Counted from the stretch's first letter, positions 9,111 through 19,421 are shown. The stretch is 64,000 nt of DNA from an uncultured Porphyromonadaceae bacterium (GCA_902461565.1 CABPYL010000011.1:1-64000), one strand, 5' to 3'. The notes: generated from the letters alone by a model not told the origin. Translations and numbers: made by a program.

Positions 9111-10721
9111 TTATTGGTGGGGGAGGGTGGCGTGTTTCTGTATCGCCTCGGTTTCAGCCCTGTCTACCTGTTCCTCGGTTGGCTCGTAGCCGGGTGCCCA
9201 TTTGGATACTTCCGAAGGTTTGCGGCCTTCTATCTGCCAGTCGAAAGGATAGAAGTGTGCGTTGGGGTTACGCCAGTCGGGTTTGCGTCTGGAATATACC
9301 CACAGCGGCAGTACAAGGAACACAAGCACACCCGCGATAAGGATGCCGATATAGACAATCGGGCTGCCGGTTGTAATCTGCGACGGGGGAAGGTAACTCA
9401 GGAGCAGCGCCGCGAGGGCACCGATAATGCCGACCGTGCAGACAACGACCTCGCCGAATTTGCCGCCTGGTACGCGGAAACCGCGTTTTTTGTTGGGCGC
9501 CGTGCGGCGCAGGCGGATGAACGAGGCATAGATCATCAGCACCATGATAAGGTAGATGATAGTAGCCATCTGCGACATTATCTGGTAGGCTGATTCTACT
9601 GTAGGCAGAATCAACAGCACAAGGGTGAGCATCGTTACTATACCGCCCTCGATGTATAAGATACGCTGGTTGATGCCGTTTTTGTTGGTCTGCTGGAGAC
9701 TACGGGGAAGATAGCCCGACTGTGCTACTGCCATCAGGCCCACCGAAGGTCCATTTACGAGCGAGCTTACCTGGCCGATTACACCAAACATGATAAACAC
9801 AGCCATAACGTTGCCTAACCAATGGCAGTTGAGGCTGTCAAACAGGTGGTTATAGGCGATCAGAAGCGACTGCAGCAAGTCGATATTCTCAGAAGGGATA
9901 ACAAAGCCTATGATGAGCGTGCCGATAGCATATATGGCTACAATGGCTACGCCCGCAACGAGTATCGCCCGTGGAAAATCGCGAGCCGGGTTTTTCATGT
10001 CGTTGATGTGAACGGCCTGTATTTCCATTCCGCCGTAGAATAGAAATATCGATGCTGCAAGCACAATGGTGCTGAGGTGTGAGAAATCGGGTATGAAGGG
10101 AACATGGTCCAGATCGATGGTTTTACCCATACATACGTAAACTATGCCGAGTATAACGAGTATGCCGGCAGGAATGATTGTGCCGAACAGGCCGCCTGCT
10201 GTACTGAGCTTATTTGCCATCCGGGTACCTCGGAAAGTATTGAAGGTTGCTGCCCAATAGATTACAAGCGCCACGATTAGGGTATAGATTTTGTTGGAGG
10301 CGAGTTTTTCATCGAAGCTCTCCGGCCAGAAAATGAAAGCCAGGGATACGGCCCCGAACATCAGCACTGTGGGGAACCATATCACGATTGTAGTAGATTC
10401 CAGAAACATTGCTGTCCACCCAAGTTTTGGCCCGAAAGCCTCGGATACCCATCGGTATAGTCCGCCGCTTTTGGTGTATGTGGAGGCCAGTTCGGCACAT
10501 ACAAGCGAGAAGGGTACCAGAAAGACAATGGCGGCGAATATGTAATAAAATATTGACTGTATGCCGAACTTCGCTTCGGACGGCAGTCCTCGAAGACTTA
10601 CGATGGAAGTGATGATCAGAATAGCCATCGCCATCATTGTAATGGTTCCGTTTGCTGTCGATACGGGCTTTATACGGCCCGAGATCGTTTTTCCGGATAC
10701 TGTGTTGTGCGTGTTTGCCAT
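9111..10721 (-). CDS. APC-family amino acid antiporter, GadC-like (glutamate/GABA)
   Basis: An inner-membrane transporter of 536 residues with about 12 hydrophobic segments. It belongs to the amino acid-polyamine-organocation superfamily. The N-terminal segment SIVSLRGLPSEAKFG and the region around YTKSGGLYRWVSEAFG match the glutamate:GABA antiporter branch, which supports acid resistance by exchanging glutamate for GABA. A hydrophilic C-terminal tail of about 60 residues follows the last helix, as in GadC, where a C-terminal plug controls pH gating. GadC normally sits beside a glutamate decarboxylase or glutaminase; neither is within reach here, so another substrate pair is possible. The gene is divergent from sprA and closed by the shared terminator. 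Confidence 0.8.
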   Translation of the reverse strand: MANTHNTVSGKTISGRIKPVSTANGTITMMAMAILIITSIVSLRGLPSEAKFGIQSIFYYIFAAIVFLVPFSLVCAELASTYTKSGGLYRWVSEAFGPKLGWTAMFLESTTIVIWFPTVLMFGAVSLAFIFWPESFDEKLASNKIYTLIVALVIYWAATFNTFRGTRMANKLSTAGGLFGTIIPAGILVILGIVYVCMGKTIDLDHVPFIPDFSHLSTIVLAASIFLFYGGMEIQAVHINDMKNPARDFPRAILVAGVAIVAIYAIGTLIIGFVIPSENIDLLQSLLIAYNHLFDSLNCHWLGNVMAVFIMFGVIGQVSSLVNGPSVGLMAVAQSGYLPRSLQQTNKNGINQRILYIEGGIVTMLTLVLLILPTVESAYQIMSQMATIIYLIMVLMIYASFIRLRRTAPNKKRGFRVPGGKFGEVVVCTVGIIGALAALLLSYLPPSQITTGSPIVYIGILIAGVLVFLVLPLWVYSRRKPDWRNPNAHFYPFDWQIEGRKPSEVSKWAPGYEPTEEQVDRAETEAIQKHATLPHQ

Positions 10722-10812
10722 ATGTTGGAAAATTTGTGGTTATGTAATTTTGAAATTATGCAGGTGTGGCATCATGCTCCGGCTCGTTTTCTCAATGGAG
10801 GCCGGACAGAAT

Positions 10813-10826
10813 GTTATTTAAATAAC
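10813..10826. promoter_or_regulatory. Perfect 14-bp palindrome in the gadC-like/sprA intergenic region
   Basis: GTTATTTAAATAAC is a perfect inverted repeat in the 259-bp divergent region 10722-10980. It could bind a dimeric regulator acting on either gene. I see no clear TAnnTTTG element for sprA or for the antiporter in this region. Confidence 0.4.
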
Positions 10827-10980
10827 TATATGGAAGATGAAAAGGTTTGAAAGCGCGAAAAAGCTGCTTTCACGTTTGTAACGGCATGCAATAAAACGCG
10901 TATGACGGCGTTAAACTTTAGCAGACGTTTTTTTCGGCTAGTCGTGCCGGCGTCCGGTAAAAACGGTCTCGCGCATTGCA

Positions 10981-13900
10981 ATGGATATAAGCGCTAAGCT
11001 ACATACATATATAATATCTATATTCGTCGCTCTTGCTATGGTACTGTGCGGTGTATCGGCCGCCCGAGGACAGTCCCGTGGCGAAAGTTTTACAGCGCCC
11101 GCACCGGCAGCATTCCCGCCGGCCCCTCCTGACAGCTCGTTTCTTCCACTCCCGGTGGCCCCTACCGTGCCGCGAAGCTACGAGGATCTTATGCGCGACG
11201 AAATGGCATACGACCTCGCATCACCTTCGAACATCAAGACGACAGCCGAATATGACCCCGCTACGGGTTGCTATATAGTGCGCACCCGTGTGGGTGATAT
11301 TGATATCGCGACGCCTTTTATGCTTACAGCCGAGCAGTATAACAACTGGCAGCTGAGGCGCTCCATGCAGCAGTACTACAAGGAACGCAACATGTCGCTT
11401 ATAACCGACAAGCAGAAAGAGCCTTTCAATATCTTCGATATGAACTTCGCCCTCGGTCCTCTGGAGAAGATTTTCGGCCCCGGTGGCGTGTCGCTCAAGA
11501 CGCAGGGTTCCGTGCAGGTGAAGATGGGTATAAAGAGCAACAAGACGGACAATCCGTCGCTGTCGCTTTCGGCTCGTAGAAAGACATATTTTGACTTTGA
11601 GCAGAAAATCCAGGCTACTATAGCCGCCGGCGTCGGCGACCGTATGAAGTTCAACATGACATACAATACCGACGCTACTTTCGATTTCGACAGCAAGAAC
11701 CTTAAACTGGCCTACGAGGGCAAGGAAGATGATATTGTAAAGAATATCGAACTCGGTAACGTTTCCATGACAACCGGTTCCTCGCTCATCCGCGGAAGCA
11801 CGGCGCTGTTCGGTATGAAAACGAAGCTGCAGTTCGGCAAACTGACGGCTACGGCGCTTGTGGCCCAGCAGAATTCCGAATCCAAGTCGGTGAACAGCAA
11901 GGGAGGTGCCCAGACCACCAAATTCTCTGTCAACGCCGACGAATATGAGTCGAACAGGCATTATTTTCTCGCCCATTTCTTCCGCGACAACTACGATCGC
12001 TTTGCGTCCAAGCTGCCGTACGTTTCATCTGGCGTAAAAATCACCCGTATCGAGGTTTGGGTTACCAACAAGAGCGGCAAATACGAGCAGGCGCGCAACT
12101 TTGTAGGCTTTATGGATCTTGGTGAAAACTCGCATCTGGCGAATCACTACTGGACACCCGATCCGGCGCGCGACAATCCTTCCAACACGTCCAACGACCT
12201 GCTTTCCATTATCAAGACCGACTTTCCCGAGGCACGAAACATCAACCGTGTAACTCAGGTGCTTGAACCTCTCGGTCGTTATGGCATCGACGGCGGTAAA
12301 GACTACGAGAAGGTGGAGAGCGCCCGCCTCCTCAGTTCCAGCGAATATGTTCTCAACAGCACTCTCGGATATATCTCGATTAAGAGCCAGCTAAACGCCG
12401 ACGAGGTCCTTGCCGTGGCTTATGAATACACTTATAACGGTCAGGTATATCAGGTGGGCGAGTTCTCCGGCGACATCACTTCCACCGACCAGTGCCTTTA
12501 TCTGAAAATGCTGAAGAGCACAACCACATCGCCGAAGCTGCCAATGTGGGACCTGATGATGAAGAACGTGTATAACCTCGGTGGCTATCAGCTGCAGAAG
12601 AACAAATTCCGTCTCAACATCAAGTATCTTTCCGATACTACCGGTACCAAAATAAATTATCTGCCCGTACCCGGCCTTAACAACCAGAGCCTTCTGCAGG
12701 TGATGAATCTGGACCGGATTGACTCCAACGAGGAAAGTAATCCCGACGGTTTCTTCGACTATATCGAAGGCTATACCATACTTGCGGCCACCGGAAAGGT
12801 GATTTTTCCCGTGGCGGAGCCTTTTGGCTCGCATCTGGCATCGAAAATCAATAACCCCGCACTGGCAGAACAGTATGTATATCAGGAACTCTACGACTCT
12901 ACAATAGTTGTGGCGCGTCAGTTTGCCGACAAGAACAAGTTTGTGCTCGAAGGCGAGTATATGGCCTCCTCCGGTTCGCAGATACGCCTCAATGCCATGA
13001 ACGTGCCGCGTGGTTCCGTGGTGGTTATGGCCGGCGGCATGCGTCTTACCGAGAATTCCGATTACACCGTGGATTACGCGATGGGTATTGTAACCATTAC
13101 GAATCAAAGTATTATCGACTCGGGCCAGAATATCAGTGTTACACTCGAGAATCAGTCCATGTTCTCTACGCAGCGCAAAACCCTGCTTGGTCTTGACCTG
13201 CAGTATCAGCTGAACAAGAACCTGAATCTCGGTGCCACCCTTATGCACTTTTCTGAGAAGGCGCTGATAGAAAAGGTAAACATCGGCGACGAAGTAGTGA
13301 ACAACTCAATGATGGGTCTAAATCTGTCGTACAACGGCGAATTTATGTGGCTTACCAATCTGCTTAACAAGATACCTACGGTAAATGCCACCCAGCCCTC
13401 CAAACTGAATCTTGTGGCGGAGTATGCCCGTATCATGCCTCACGGGCAGAAATCGGGTTCCAACAAGGGTTCTTCGTACATCGACGATTTCGAGAGTACC
13501 CAGACCGGCATAGACTTGCGTTCTCCGTATTCGTGGTTCCTGGCTTCCACGCCTTACGACCCGTCGCCCGATGCTCTTTTCCCGGAAGCCGCTCTTTCCA
13601 ACAACATCGATTACGGTAAGAATCGTGCGTTGCTTAACTGGTACTATATCGACCGCCTGTTCACCCAGCGTAACTCCAACATGTGTCCGGGGTATATCAA
13701 GAGCGACCTTAAGCAGCTTTCCAATCCCTATGTCCGCGAGGTTACTGTGCGCGAGATTTTCCCGGGGCGCGAGACTTCTTACGGCGAATCGAATACCGTG
13801 CAGACCCTCAACCTGTCGTACTATCCCGACGAGCGTGGCCCTTACAACCTCGACGATGCCGGTATGGACTACCGGGGACGCCTCACCAATCCCGAGAAGC

Positions 13901-16900
13901 GCTGGGGCGGCATAATGCGCAAGATGGAGAATACCAACTTCGAGCAAAGCAACATAGAATATGTGCAGTTCTGGCTGCTAAATCCTTTCCTTGATCCTGA
14001 AAACGACAATTTGGAGGGCGGAGACCTGTACATCAACTTCGGCGAGATTTCCGAGGATATTCTTAAGGATGGTCTTAAGAGCTACGAAAACGGCGTGCCT
14101 TACGACGGCAACGACGAATATATGAAAGAAACAGTCTGGGGCCGCGTATCGTCGCAGAACTCGCTCACATATTCCTTCGATAATAACAAGGGCGCGCGTC
14201 TGGCGCAGGACGTCGGTCTCGACGGGCTGCATACAGATCAGGAATTCCTGTTTCCCACATATCAGACATACGCCGACAATGTGCGCCGCAGAGTGTCGGC
14301 CGAGACTCTTGATTCACTGGAGCGCGACGCTTTCTCTCCGCTGAACGATCCTGCCGGCGACAACTACCACTTCTATCGCGGCTACGACTACGACGAGCAG
14401 CGCCTCGGTATCCTTGAACGTTACAAGCGTTACAACGGCGTGGAAGGCAACGCACTCTCGCCAGAGGATGCTTCCGATCCCCTCTATCAGTCGGCCCGAG
14501 CCGTTCCCGATGTGGAGGATATCAATCAGGACAACACGCTCAACGAGTACGAACGCTATTTCCAGTACCGTGTTTCCATTCGTCCCGAAGACCTTGTGGT
14601 GGGCCAGAATTTCATTACCGACAAACAGGTATCCGTAGTTGCCGCCCGCGACGGCACATTCCCTACAATGGAGTGGTATCAGTTCAAGATTCCTTTGAGC
14701 GATTTCGAGAAAGTGGTAGGCTCCATAAACGACTTCTCCACCATCCGTTTCGCCCGTATGTTCCTTACCGGCTTCAAGAAACCGGTACACCTGCGTTTTG
14801 CCACGCTCGAACTTGTGCGCGGCGAATGGCGTTCGTACGATTTTAATCTGAACACACGCGGGGATGCTCCCGCACAAGGCAAGCTGGATATGTCGGTGGT
14901 GAACATCGAAGAAAACGCGCAGCGCGAGCCTGTAAACTATGTGCTGCCTCCCGGTGTAACACGTATCTCCGACCCCGGCCAGAGCCAGATTGTGCAGCTG
15001 AACGAACAGTCGATGTCGCTGAAGGTGTCCGATCTTGACGCCGGCGACGCGCGTGCCGTTTACCGTAACACCCAGCAGGATCTCCGCAACTACAAGCGTC
15101 TGCAGATGTGGGTACACGCCGAGGCGTTGATAGACAATACTACCGATTTGCGTTCCAACGATCTGAGCATCTTCATCCGCCTCGGCTCTGATGTGAAGAA
15201 CAACTTCTATGAGTATGAGATTCCTCTGGAGTTGACGCCTTTCAATACATACGACCGCTACAGCGATGCCGACAAGTGGATTGTTTGGCCGCGACAGAAT
15301 TTTATGGACTTCAATCTGCAGAACCTTGTCGAACTGAAGAAGGAACGAAACCGCGAGAAGCGTAGCCAGGTGGAAGGCGTGGGGTTCGGCACCCTCTACA
15401 CAGGGCGCGATCCCGACAACGACCGCAACCGCATGGCTGTGCTCGGCAATCCTTCGCTCAGCGATGTTCGTGTAATCCTTATTGGCGTGCGCAATAATTC
15501 CGCCACCACCAAGGCGGGTACTATATGGGTGAACGAACTCAAGGTTACCGACTTCAACGAGGCCGGCGGTTGGGCTGCGAAAGCCAACGCCACCCTTAAC
15601 ATGAGCGATATCGCTACGCTGAATCTTGGCGCACATATCGAGACTGCCGGTTTCGGTAGTGTGGACCAGAGCCTTAATGAACGCCGCCTCGACGACTACG
15701 AACAATACAATGTCGCCGTCCAGGCCGACCTTGGCCGCTTCCTGCCCGAAAAAGCCAAACTCCGCGCTCCCATTTATTATTCGTATACCAAGGAGAAAAC
15801 ATCGCCAAAATACAACCCGCTTGACCAGGATGTCCTGCTGAAAGACGCTTTGGACGATTGCGAGACCGATGCGCAGCGCGATTCCGTGAGTGCATATGCG
15901 ATAGAGCGCAATACGATACAGAATTTCTCCCTTTCCGGCTTCAAGTTCGATGTACAGAGCAAGAATCCTATGCCGTGGGATCCTGCCAACTTCACCGTAA
16001 ACTTCTCCTTTACCAAGCAGTCCAAGACCGATCCAACCACCGAGTACGAGTATACCAACGACTACCGAGGTTCGTTCGGCTACAGCTATTCGCCATTCAT
16101 AAAAGGTTTCAAGCCCTTTGGTAAGCTCAAAGGAAAGAGCAAGAATGTCAAGTTCCTGCGCGAGTGGGAGCTGCAGTGGTTGCCTAACAACATCTCGTTC
16201 CTCACAAGCATGAACCGTACCTATTACGAGCAGCAGACCCGTTCCGAAACAGATGTAATGTTCCAGCTGCCCGTATCGGTAAGTAAAAACTGGCTGTGGG
16301 ACCGACAGCTGCAGGTTACATGGAACCTTACCAAGAGCCTTTCGCTGTCGTTCAGTTCCAATACTTCGGCTCGTATCGAGGAAACCGTGGGTGCCGTAAA
16401 CCGCAAGCTTTTCCCTGACAAATACCGCGACTGGAAGGACACCGTATGGTCCAGCATCAAGTCGTTAGGTACCCCGTGGGCCTATAATCAGACATTTACA
16501 GGCCAATACAAGGCTCCGTTCAGCAAGATTGCTTTCCTCGATTTCCTAACTGGCAACGTGAGCTACAACGCGACATACCGTTGGGACCGCGGCGCCACAA
16601 TCGACGGCGAAAAACTTGGCAATACCATCGCCAATCAGGCGGCATGGACAGCCGACGGCCGTATCAACTTCGAGACATTCTACAATAAAATTCCTATTCT
16701 CAAAGAAGTTACCCGACGTTTTGCGAATACGCGCCGTTCCACTGCCGCTCCCAGGAAAGCAAAGAAATTCGAGCGCACCTATGCTCTTGCGCCTGATACC
16801 ACCATAACTATCAAGCATAATCTCAACGTGAAGAATGTCAAGGTTTCGGCCACTACCACAGACGGCAAGCCTTTCGCGGTGAAGACACGCATTGTGGACA

Positions 16901-18414
16901 ACAAGACTGTGGAGGTACTTACACGTGGCGAGCAGAATCTTAAGTTCACCGTAACGGAGGTGTTGAAGGATGAAAAGAGCCTTATGCGCAATATCGGCGA
17001 GTACGCGCTGCGTTTCGTAACCTCGCCGCGCAATGTTTCCGTGCGCTACCGCAACACCCGCTCGCTGTCGTTGCCGCTGTTCAATCCCAACATCGGTGAT
17101 ATCTTCGGCCAGAGCAACGATTATGGTCCGATGGCGCCGGGTCTGGACTTTGCCTTCGGCTTCACCGACGAAAGCTACATCCGGAAAGCACTGGACCGCG
17201 GATGGTTAGAAACAAACGACGGCCAGACTTCTCCGGCATTGTGGTCGCATACCAACGAGCTGAACATAGAAACTAATTTCGAATTGTTCAAGGGCTTCAA
17301 GGTGCAACTCACCTTCAACCGCACCGACAACCGCAACTCACAGGTGCAGTTCATGTATGCCGACATGCCTACGACATACTCAGGTTCGTACACAAAGACG
17401 CACTGCGCAATCCTTACAGCGTTGCGTTCGTCAAAGGCCGATGACGGATACTTCTCGTCTGCCTTCCAGCAATTCCTGGATAATATTCCCGAAATACGCG
17501 ACAGGGTAGAGGCGCAGTACAGCAATCTGAACTATCCCGCTACCGGCTTTATGCGCGACAATCCCAATGCCGGAAACCGCTTTAATCCGGAGGTCGGCAC
17601 CGTCAGCGAAACATCGTCGGACGTGCTTATTCCTGCCTTTGTGGCCGCGTATACCAAGCGTAAGGCTGCAAAACAGAACCTGAATCCTTTCCCAAGCTTC
17701 GCTTCGGTGTTGCCCAACTGGCGTATCACATACGATGGTCTTGTAAACCTCGGAAATCTTCGTTCCATCTTCAAGTCCTTCACACTGTCTCACGCATATC
17801 AGTGCACCTATTCGGTTGGCTCGTTCTCGTCCTACCTCAACTGGGCGAGTGCTTCCGGCGATCTCGGTTTCTCCCTCGACGAGCTCTCTGGCAATCCTAT
17901 ACCGTCGTCGCCGTACAATATCTCGTCGGTGGCCATAACCGAGCGTTTTGCACCGCTTATCGGCGTAAATTTTACGTTGAAAAACGAATTGCAGTTCAAC
18001 ATCGAGTACCGCGACCAGCGCACCCTCACCCTCAATTCCGCCGCAGGTCAGCTCGTGGAGGCGACATCCAGAGGCATTACTGTCGGCGCTGGCTACAAAA
18101 TTGTGAATTTCAATACAGTCCTGAAAATGAAGAAGTCGCAGACGGGTGTGAGCAACGACCTTACTGTAAACGCCGACTTCTCCTTCCAGAACAATCAGGC
18201 ACTGATACGTCGTATCGAGGGCAATTATACGCAGCCTACGAGCGGTACCAATACCCTAACGATGAATTTTACCGCAAGTTATGTTCTGAGCAAGCGTCTC
18301 ACCCTTTCTGCGTTCTTCGACCATCAGGTGAATACCCCGCTTGTTACCACAAGTTCATATCCTACAACCAATTCTTCCTACGGCCTGTCGCTAAACCTTT
18401 CGCTGTCGCGGTAG
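10981..18414 (+). CDS. sprA: T9SS outer-membrane translocon protein SprA (Sov)
   Basis: A 2477-residue protein with a signal peptide (about 1-30). SprA forms the giant 36-strand beta-barrel through which type IX substrates cross the outer membrane; family length is usually about 2300-2500. The sequence shows the expected regular outer-membrane beta pattern, and the N-terminal part contains the stretch FGPGGVSLKTQGSVQVKMG typical of the family. A conserved FIDDFE-like segment appears as SYIDDFEST, and the barrel closes near the C-terminus with alternating hydrophobic strands ending LSLNLSLSR. Two gene products in this same window carry T9SS type A tails, which fits a working system. The next gene follows after 34 nt. 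Its upstream neighbour is a transporter and not ruvA, so local synteny differs from Flavobacteria. Confidence 0.95.
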   Translation: MDISAKLHTYIISIFVALAMVLCGVSAARGQSRGESFTAPAPAAFPPAPPDSSFLPLPVAPTVPRSYEDLMRDEMAYDLASPSNIKTTAEYDPATGCYIVRTRVGDIDIATPFMLTAEQYNNWQLRRSMQQYYKERNMSLITDKQKEPFNIFDMNFALGPLEKIFGPGGVSLKTQGSVQVKMGIKSNKTDNPSLSLSARRKTYFDFEQKIQATIAAGVGDRMKFNMTYNTDATFDFDSKNLKLAYEGKEDDIVKNIELGNVSMTTGSSLIRGSTALFGMKTKLQFGKLTATALVAQQNSESKSVNSKGGAQTTKFSVNADEYESNRHYFLAHFFRDNYDRFASKLPYVSSGVKITRIEVWVTNKSGKYEQARNFVGFMDLGENSHLANHYWTPDPARDNPSNTSNDLLSIIKTDFPEARNINRVTQVLEPLGRYGIDGGKDYEKVESARLLSSSEYVLNSTLGYISIKSQLNADEVLAVAYEYTYNGQVYQVGEFSGDITSTDQCLYLKMLKSTTTSPKLPMWDLMMKNVYNLGGYQLQKNKFRLNIKYLSDTTGTKINYLPVPGLNNQSLLQVMNLDRIDSNEESNPDGFFDYIEGYTILAATGKVIFPVAEPFGSHLASKINNPALAEQYVYQELYDSTIVVARQFADKNKFVLEGEYMASSGSQIRLNAMNVPRGSVVVMAGGMRLTENSDYTVDYAMGIVTITNQSIIDSGQNISVTLENQSMFSTQRKTLLGLDLQYQLNKNLNLGATLMHFSEKALIEKVNIGDEVVNNSMMGLNLSYNGEFMWLTNLLNKIPTVNATQPSKLNLVAEYARIMPHGQKSGSNKGSSYIDDFESTQTGIDLRSPYSWFLASTPYDPSPDALFPEAALSNNIDYGKNRALLNWYYIDRLFTQRNSNMCPGYIKSDLKQLSNPYVREVTVREIFPGRETSYGESNTVQTLNLSYYPDERGPYNLDDAGMDYRGRLTNPEKRWGGIMRKMENTNFEQSNIEYVQFWLLNPFLDPENDNLEGGDLYINFGEISEDILKDGLKSYENGVPYDGNDEYMKETVWGRVSSQNSLTYSFDNNKGARLAQDVGLDGLHTDQEFLFPTYQTYADNVRRRVSAETLDSLERDAFSPLNDPAGDNYHFYRGYDYDEQRLGILERYKRYNGVEGNALSPEDASDPLYQSARAVPDVEDINQDNTLNEYERYFQYRVSIRPEDLVVGQNFITDKQVSVVAARDGTFPTMEWYQFKIPLSDFEKVVGSINDFSTIRFARMFLTGFKKPVHLRFATLELVRGEWRSYDFNLNTRGDAPAQGKLDMSVVNIEENAQREPVNYVLPPGVTRISDPGQSQIVQLNEQSMSLKVSDLDAGDARAVYRNTQQDLRNYKRLQMWVHAEALIDNTTDLRSNDLSIFIRLGSDVKNNFYEYEIPLELTPFNTYDRYSDADKWIVWPRQNFMDFNLQNLVELKKERNREKRSQVEGVGFGTLYTGRDPDNDRNRMAVLGNPSLSDVRVILIGVRNNSATTKAGTIWVNELKVTDFNEAGGWAAKANATLNMSDIATLNLGAHIETAGFGSVDQSLNERRLDDYEQYNVAVQADLGRFLPEKAKLRAPIYYSYTKEKTSPKYNPLDQDVLLKDALDDCETDAQRDSVSAYAIERNTIQNFSLSGFKFDVQSKNPMPWDPANFTVNFSFTKQSKTDPTTEYEYTNDYRGSFGYSYSPFIKGFKPFGKLKGKSKNVKFLREWELQWLPNNISFLTSMNRTYYEQQTRSETDVMFQLPVSVSKNWLWDRQLQVTWNLTKSLSLSFSSNTSARIEETVGAVNRKLFPDKYRDWKDTVWSSIKSLGTPWAYNQTFTGQYKAPFSKIAFLDFLTGNVSYNATYRWDRGATIDGEKLGNTIANQAAWTADGRINFETFYNKIPILKEVTRRFANTRRSTAAPRKAKKFERTYALAPDTTITIKHNLNVKNVKVSATTTDGKPFAVKTRIVDNKTVEVLTRGEQNLKFTVTEVLKDEKSLMRNIGEYALRFVTSPRNVSVRYRNTRSLSLPLFNPNIGDIFGQSNDYGPMAPGLDFAFGFTDESYIRKALDRGWLETNDGQTSPALWSHTNELNIETNFELFKGFKVQLTFNRTDNRNSQVQFMYADMPTTYSGSYTKTHCAILTALRSSKADDGYFSSAFQQFLDNIPEIRDRVEAQYSNLNYPATGFMRDNPNAGNRFNPEVGTVSETSSDVLIPAFVAAYTKRKAAKQNLNPFPSFASVLPNWRITYDGLVNLGNLRSIFKSFTLSHAYQCTYSVGSFSSYLNWASASGDLGFSLDELSGNPIPSSPYNISSVAITERFAPLIGVNFTLKNELQFNIEYRDQRTLTLNSAAGQLVEATSRGITVGAGYKIVNFNTVLKMKKSQTGVSNDLTVNADFSFQNNQALIRRIEGNYTQPTSGTNTLTMNFTASYVLSKRLTLSAFFDHQVNTPLVTTSSYPTTNSSYGLSLNLSLSR

Positions 18415-18448
18415 TCGTAATATTCAGGAACCATTTAAAATCAATAAT

Positions 18449-19201
18449 ATGAAAAAAATCTTTACTCTCGCGTTACTTGCCGGCGGAGTTATGACGGCAA
18501 GCGCACAGTTTATCGCCACAACACCCGGTACAGTTCTTACGTATGAATGTACAGCCAAGACCGATGATGGAGACAAGACGTTCGAAGAGGTGAGCACACT
18601 CAAAGATGCAGTAAAAGCCGACGATGGCGTTGTTACATACACTTTCGAGGATGTAGCTCCTACTCCGGGAACACTTGTAGGTAAAACCACAACGTATTCC
18701 TATTACACTTTTAATCCTGCCGACAATACCACTGTGGTATTGCTCTCCGGAGAGGAACAGACTAAAGCCGAGTTTGTGGAGATGGTGAAGCAGCAAGCTG
18801 CAGCCGAAGGCACAGTCCTGTCTGATTCGCAGATCGACGAAATTGAAAAATCCATCAAGGTTAAAGGCGAACTTAAACTGTCGCTCAACCCTGCCACGCC
18901 TGCCGGTACCAAAGCCAAAAACCAGAGTGTACGCCTTCACCTTGGTCCCACGGTTATCACCACCAACTTGTGGGAGAACGTTGTAGTCGGTAATGAAAGC
19001 GTTACCGTACCCGCCGGAACATTCGATTGCCTTAAGGTTACTTTTCTGCAGCGCCAGTCGGCCGGTGGTGAAGTAAGCAAAAGCTATTATACCCAGTGGT
19101 ACGCCGAAGGTATCGGCGCCGTCCGCACCGAAATTAGCGAGAAGAAAGGCGGAGACCCTATGATTAGCATTGTTCTCAAATCGGTGGAGAAACCTGAATA
19201 A
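18449..19201 (+). CDS. Secreted DUF3108/TapB-like protein
   Basis: A 250-residue protein with a signal peptide (MKKIFTLALLAGGVMTASA). The mature part is beta-rich. Near the end come a conserved-looking segment VTVPAGTFDCLKV and a WYAEGIGAVRTE motif, which resemble DUF3108/TapB-family periplasmic proteins of Bacteroidota. There is no enzymatic motif, lipobox or T9SS tail, so a soluble periplasmic location is likely. It lies 34 nt after sprA on the same strand and may be co-transcribed. A role linked to T9SS assembly is possible from position only. Family assignment is moderate and function unknown. Confidence 0.65.
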   Translation: MKKIFTLALLAGGVMTASAQFIATTPGTVLTYECTAKTDDGDKTFEEVSTLKDAVKADDGVVTYTFEDVAPTPGTLVGKTTTYSYYTFNPADNTTVVLLSGEEQTKAEFVEMVKQQAAAEGTVLSDSQIDEIEKSIKVKGELKLSLNPATPAGTKAKNQSVRLHLGPTVITTNLWENVVVGNESVTVPAGTFDCLKVTFLQRQSAGGEVSKSYYTQWYAEGIGAVRTEISEKKGGDPMISIVLKSVEKPE

Positions 19202-19291
19202 TTTATATAGGCAGAAGGTATATTGGGACGCTTAACTTGTAAAGATTTGTTAAAAAATTACTAAAAAGCGTCCTGTTTTAGAAAAAATACG

Positions 19292-19299
19292 TACCTTTG
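19292..19299 (+). promoter_or_regulatory. Promoter -7 element of the SRP RNA
   Basis: TACCTTTG at 19292-19299 fits TAnnTTTG and lies 6 bp before the first paired base of the RNA. The upstream half is a T-rich stretch without an exact TTTG. Confidence 0.65.
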
Positions 19300-19302
19300 C
19301 AG

Positions 19303-19403
19303 TCGGGTAAGTCCTACACGACCAGCTCCCTGAAAACTCCCCCAGATCTTGACCGAAGCAAGGGTATCAGGTTGTAGCGGTGCGATGTAGTAAGCTTACC
19401 CTT
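19303..19403 (+). ncRNA. ffs: Signal recognition particle RNA (4.5S type)
   Basis: The sequence begins and ends with complementary arms GGGTAAG (19305-19311) and CTTACCC (19395-19401), giving one long hairpin of about 100 nt. The internal part carries the conserved SRP domain IV signature, with CCCCCAGA on one side and GACCGAAGCAAGGG on the other, where Ffh binds. A T6 run (19402-19407) follows as terminator, and a TAnnTTTG promoter sits just upstream. It is the RNA scaffold for co-translational targeting of inner-membrane proteins. Exact ends are inferred from the stem. Confidence 0.85.
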
Positions 19404-19421
19404 TTTTCGTGCCCGTACGGA

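Noticed and set aside
12391..15705. Long open frames antisense to sprA (12391-13248 and 14314-15705, minus strand)
   Set aside because: They lie wholly opposite a strongly recognised coding sequence, have no family resemblance and arise from the codon bias of sprA.
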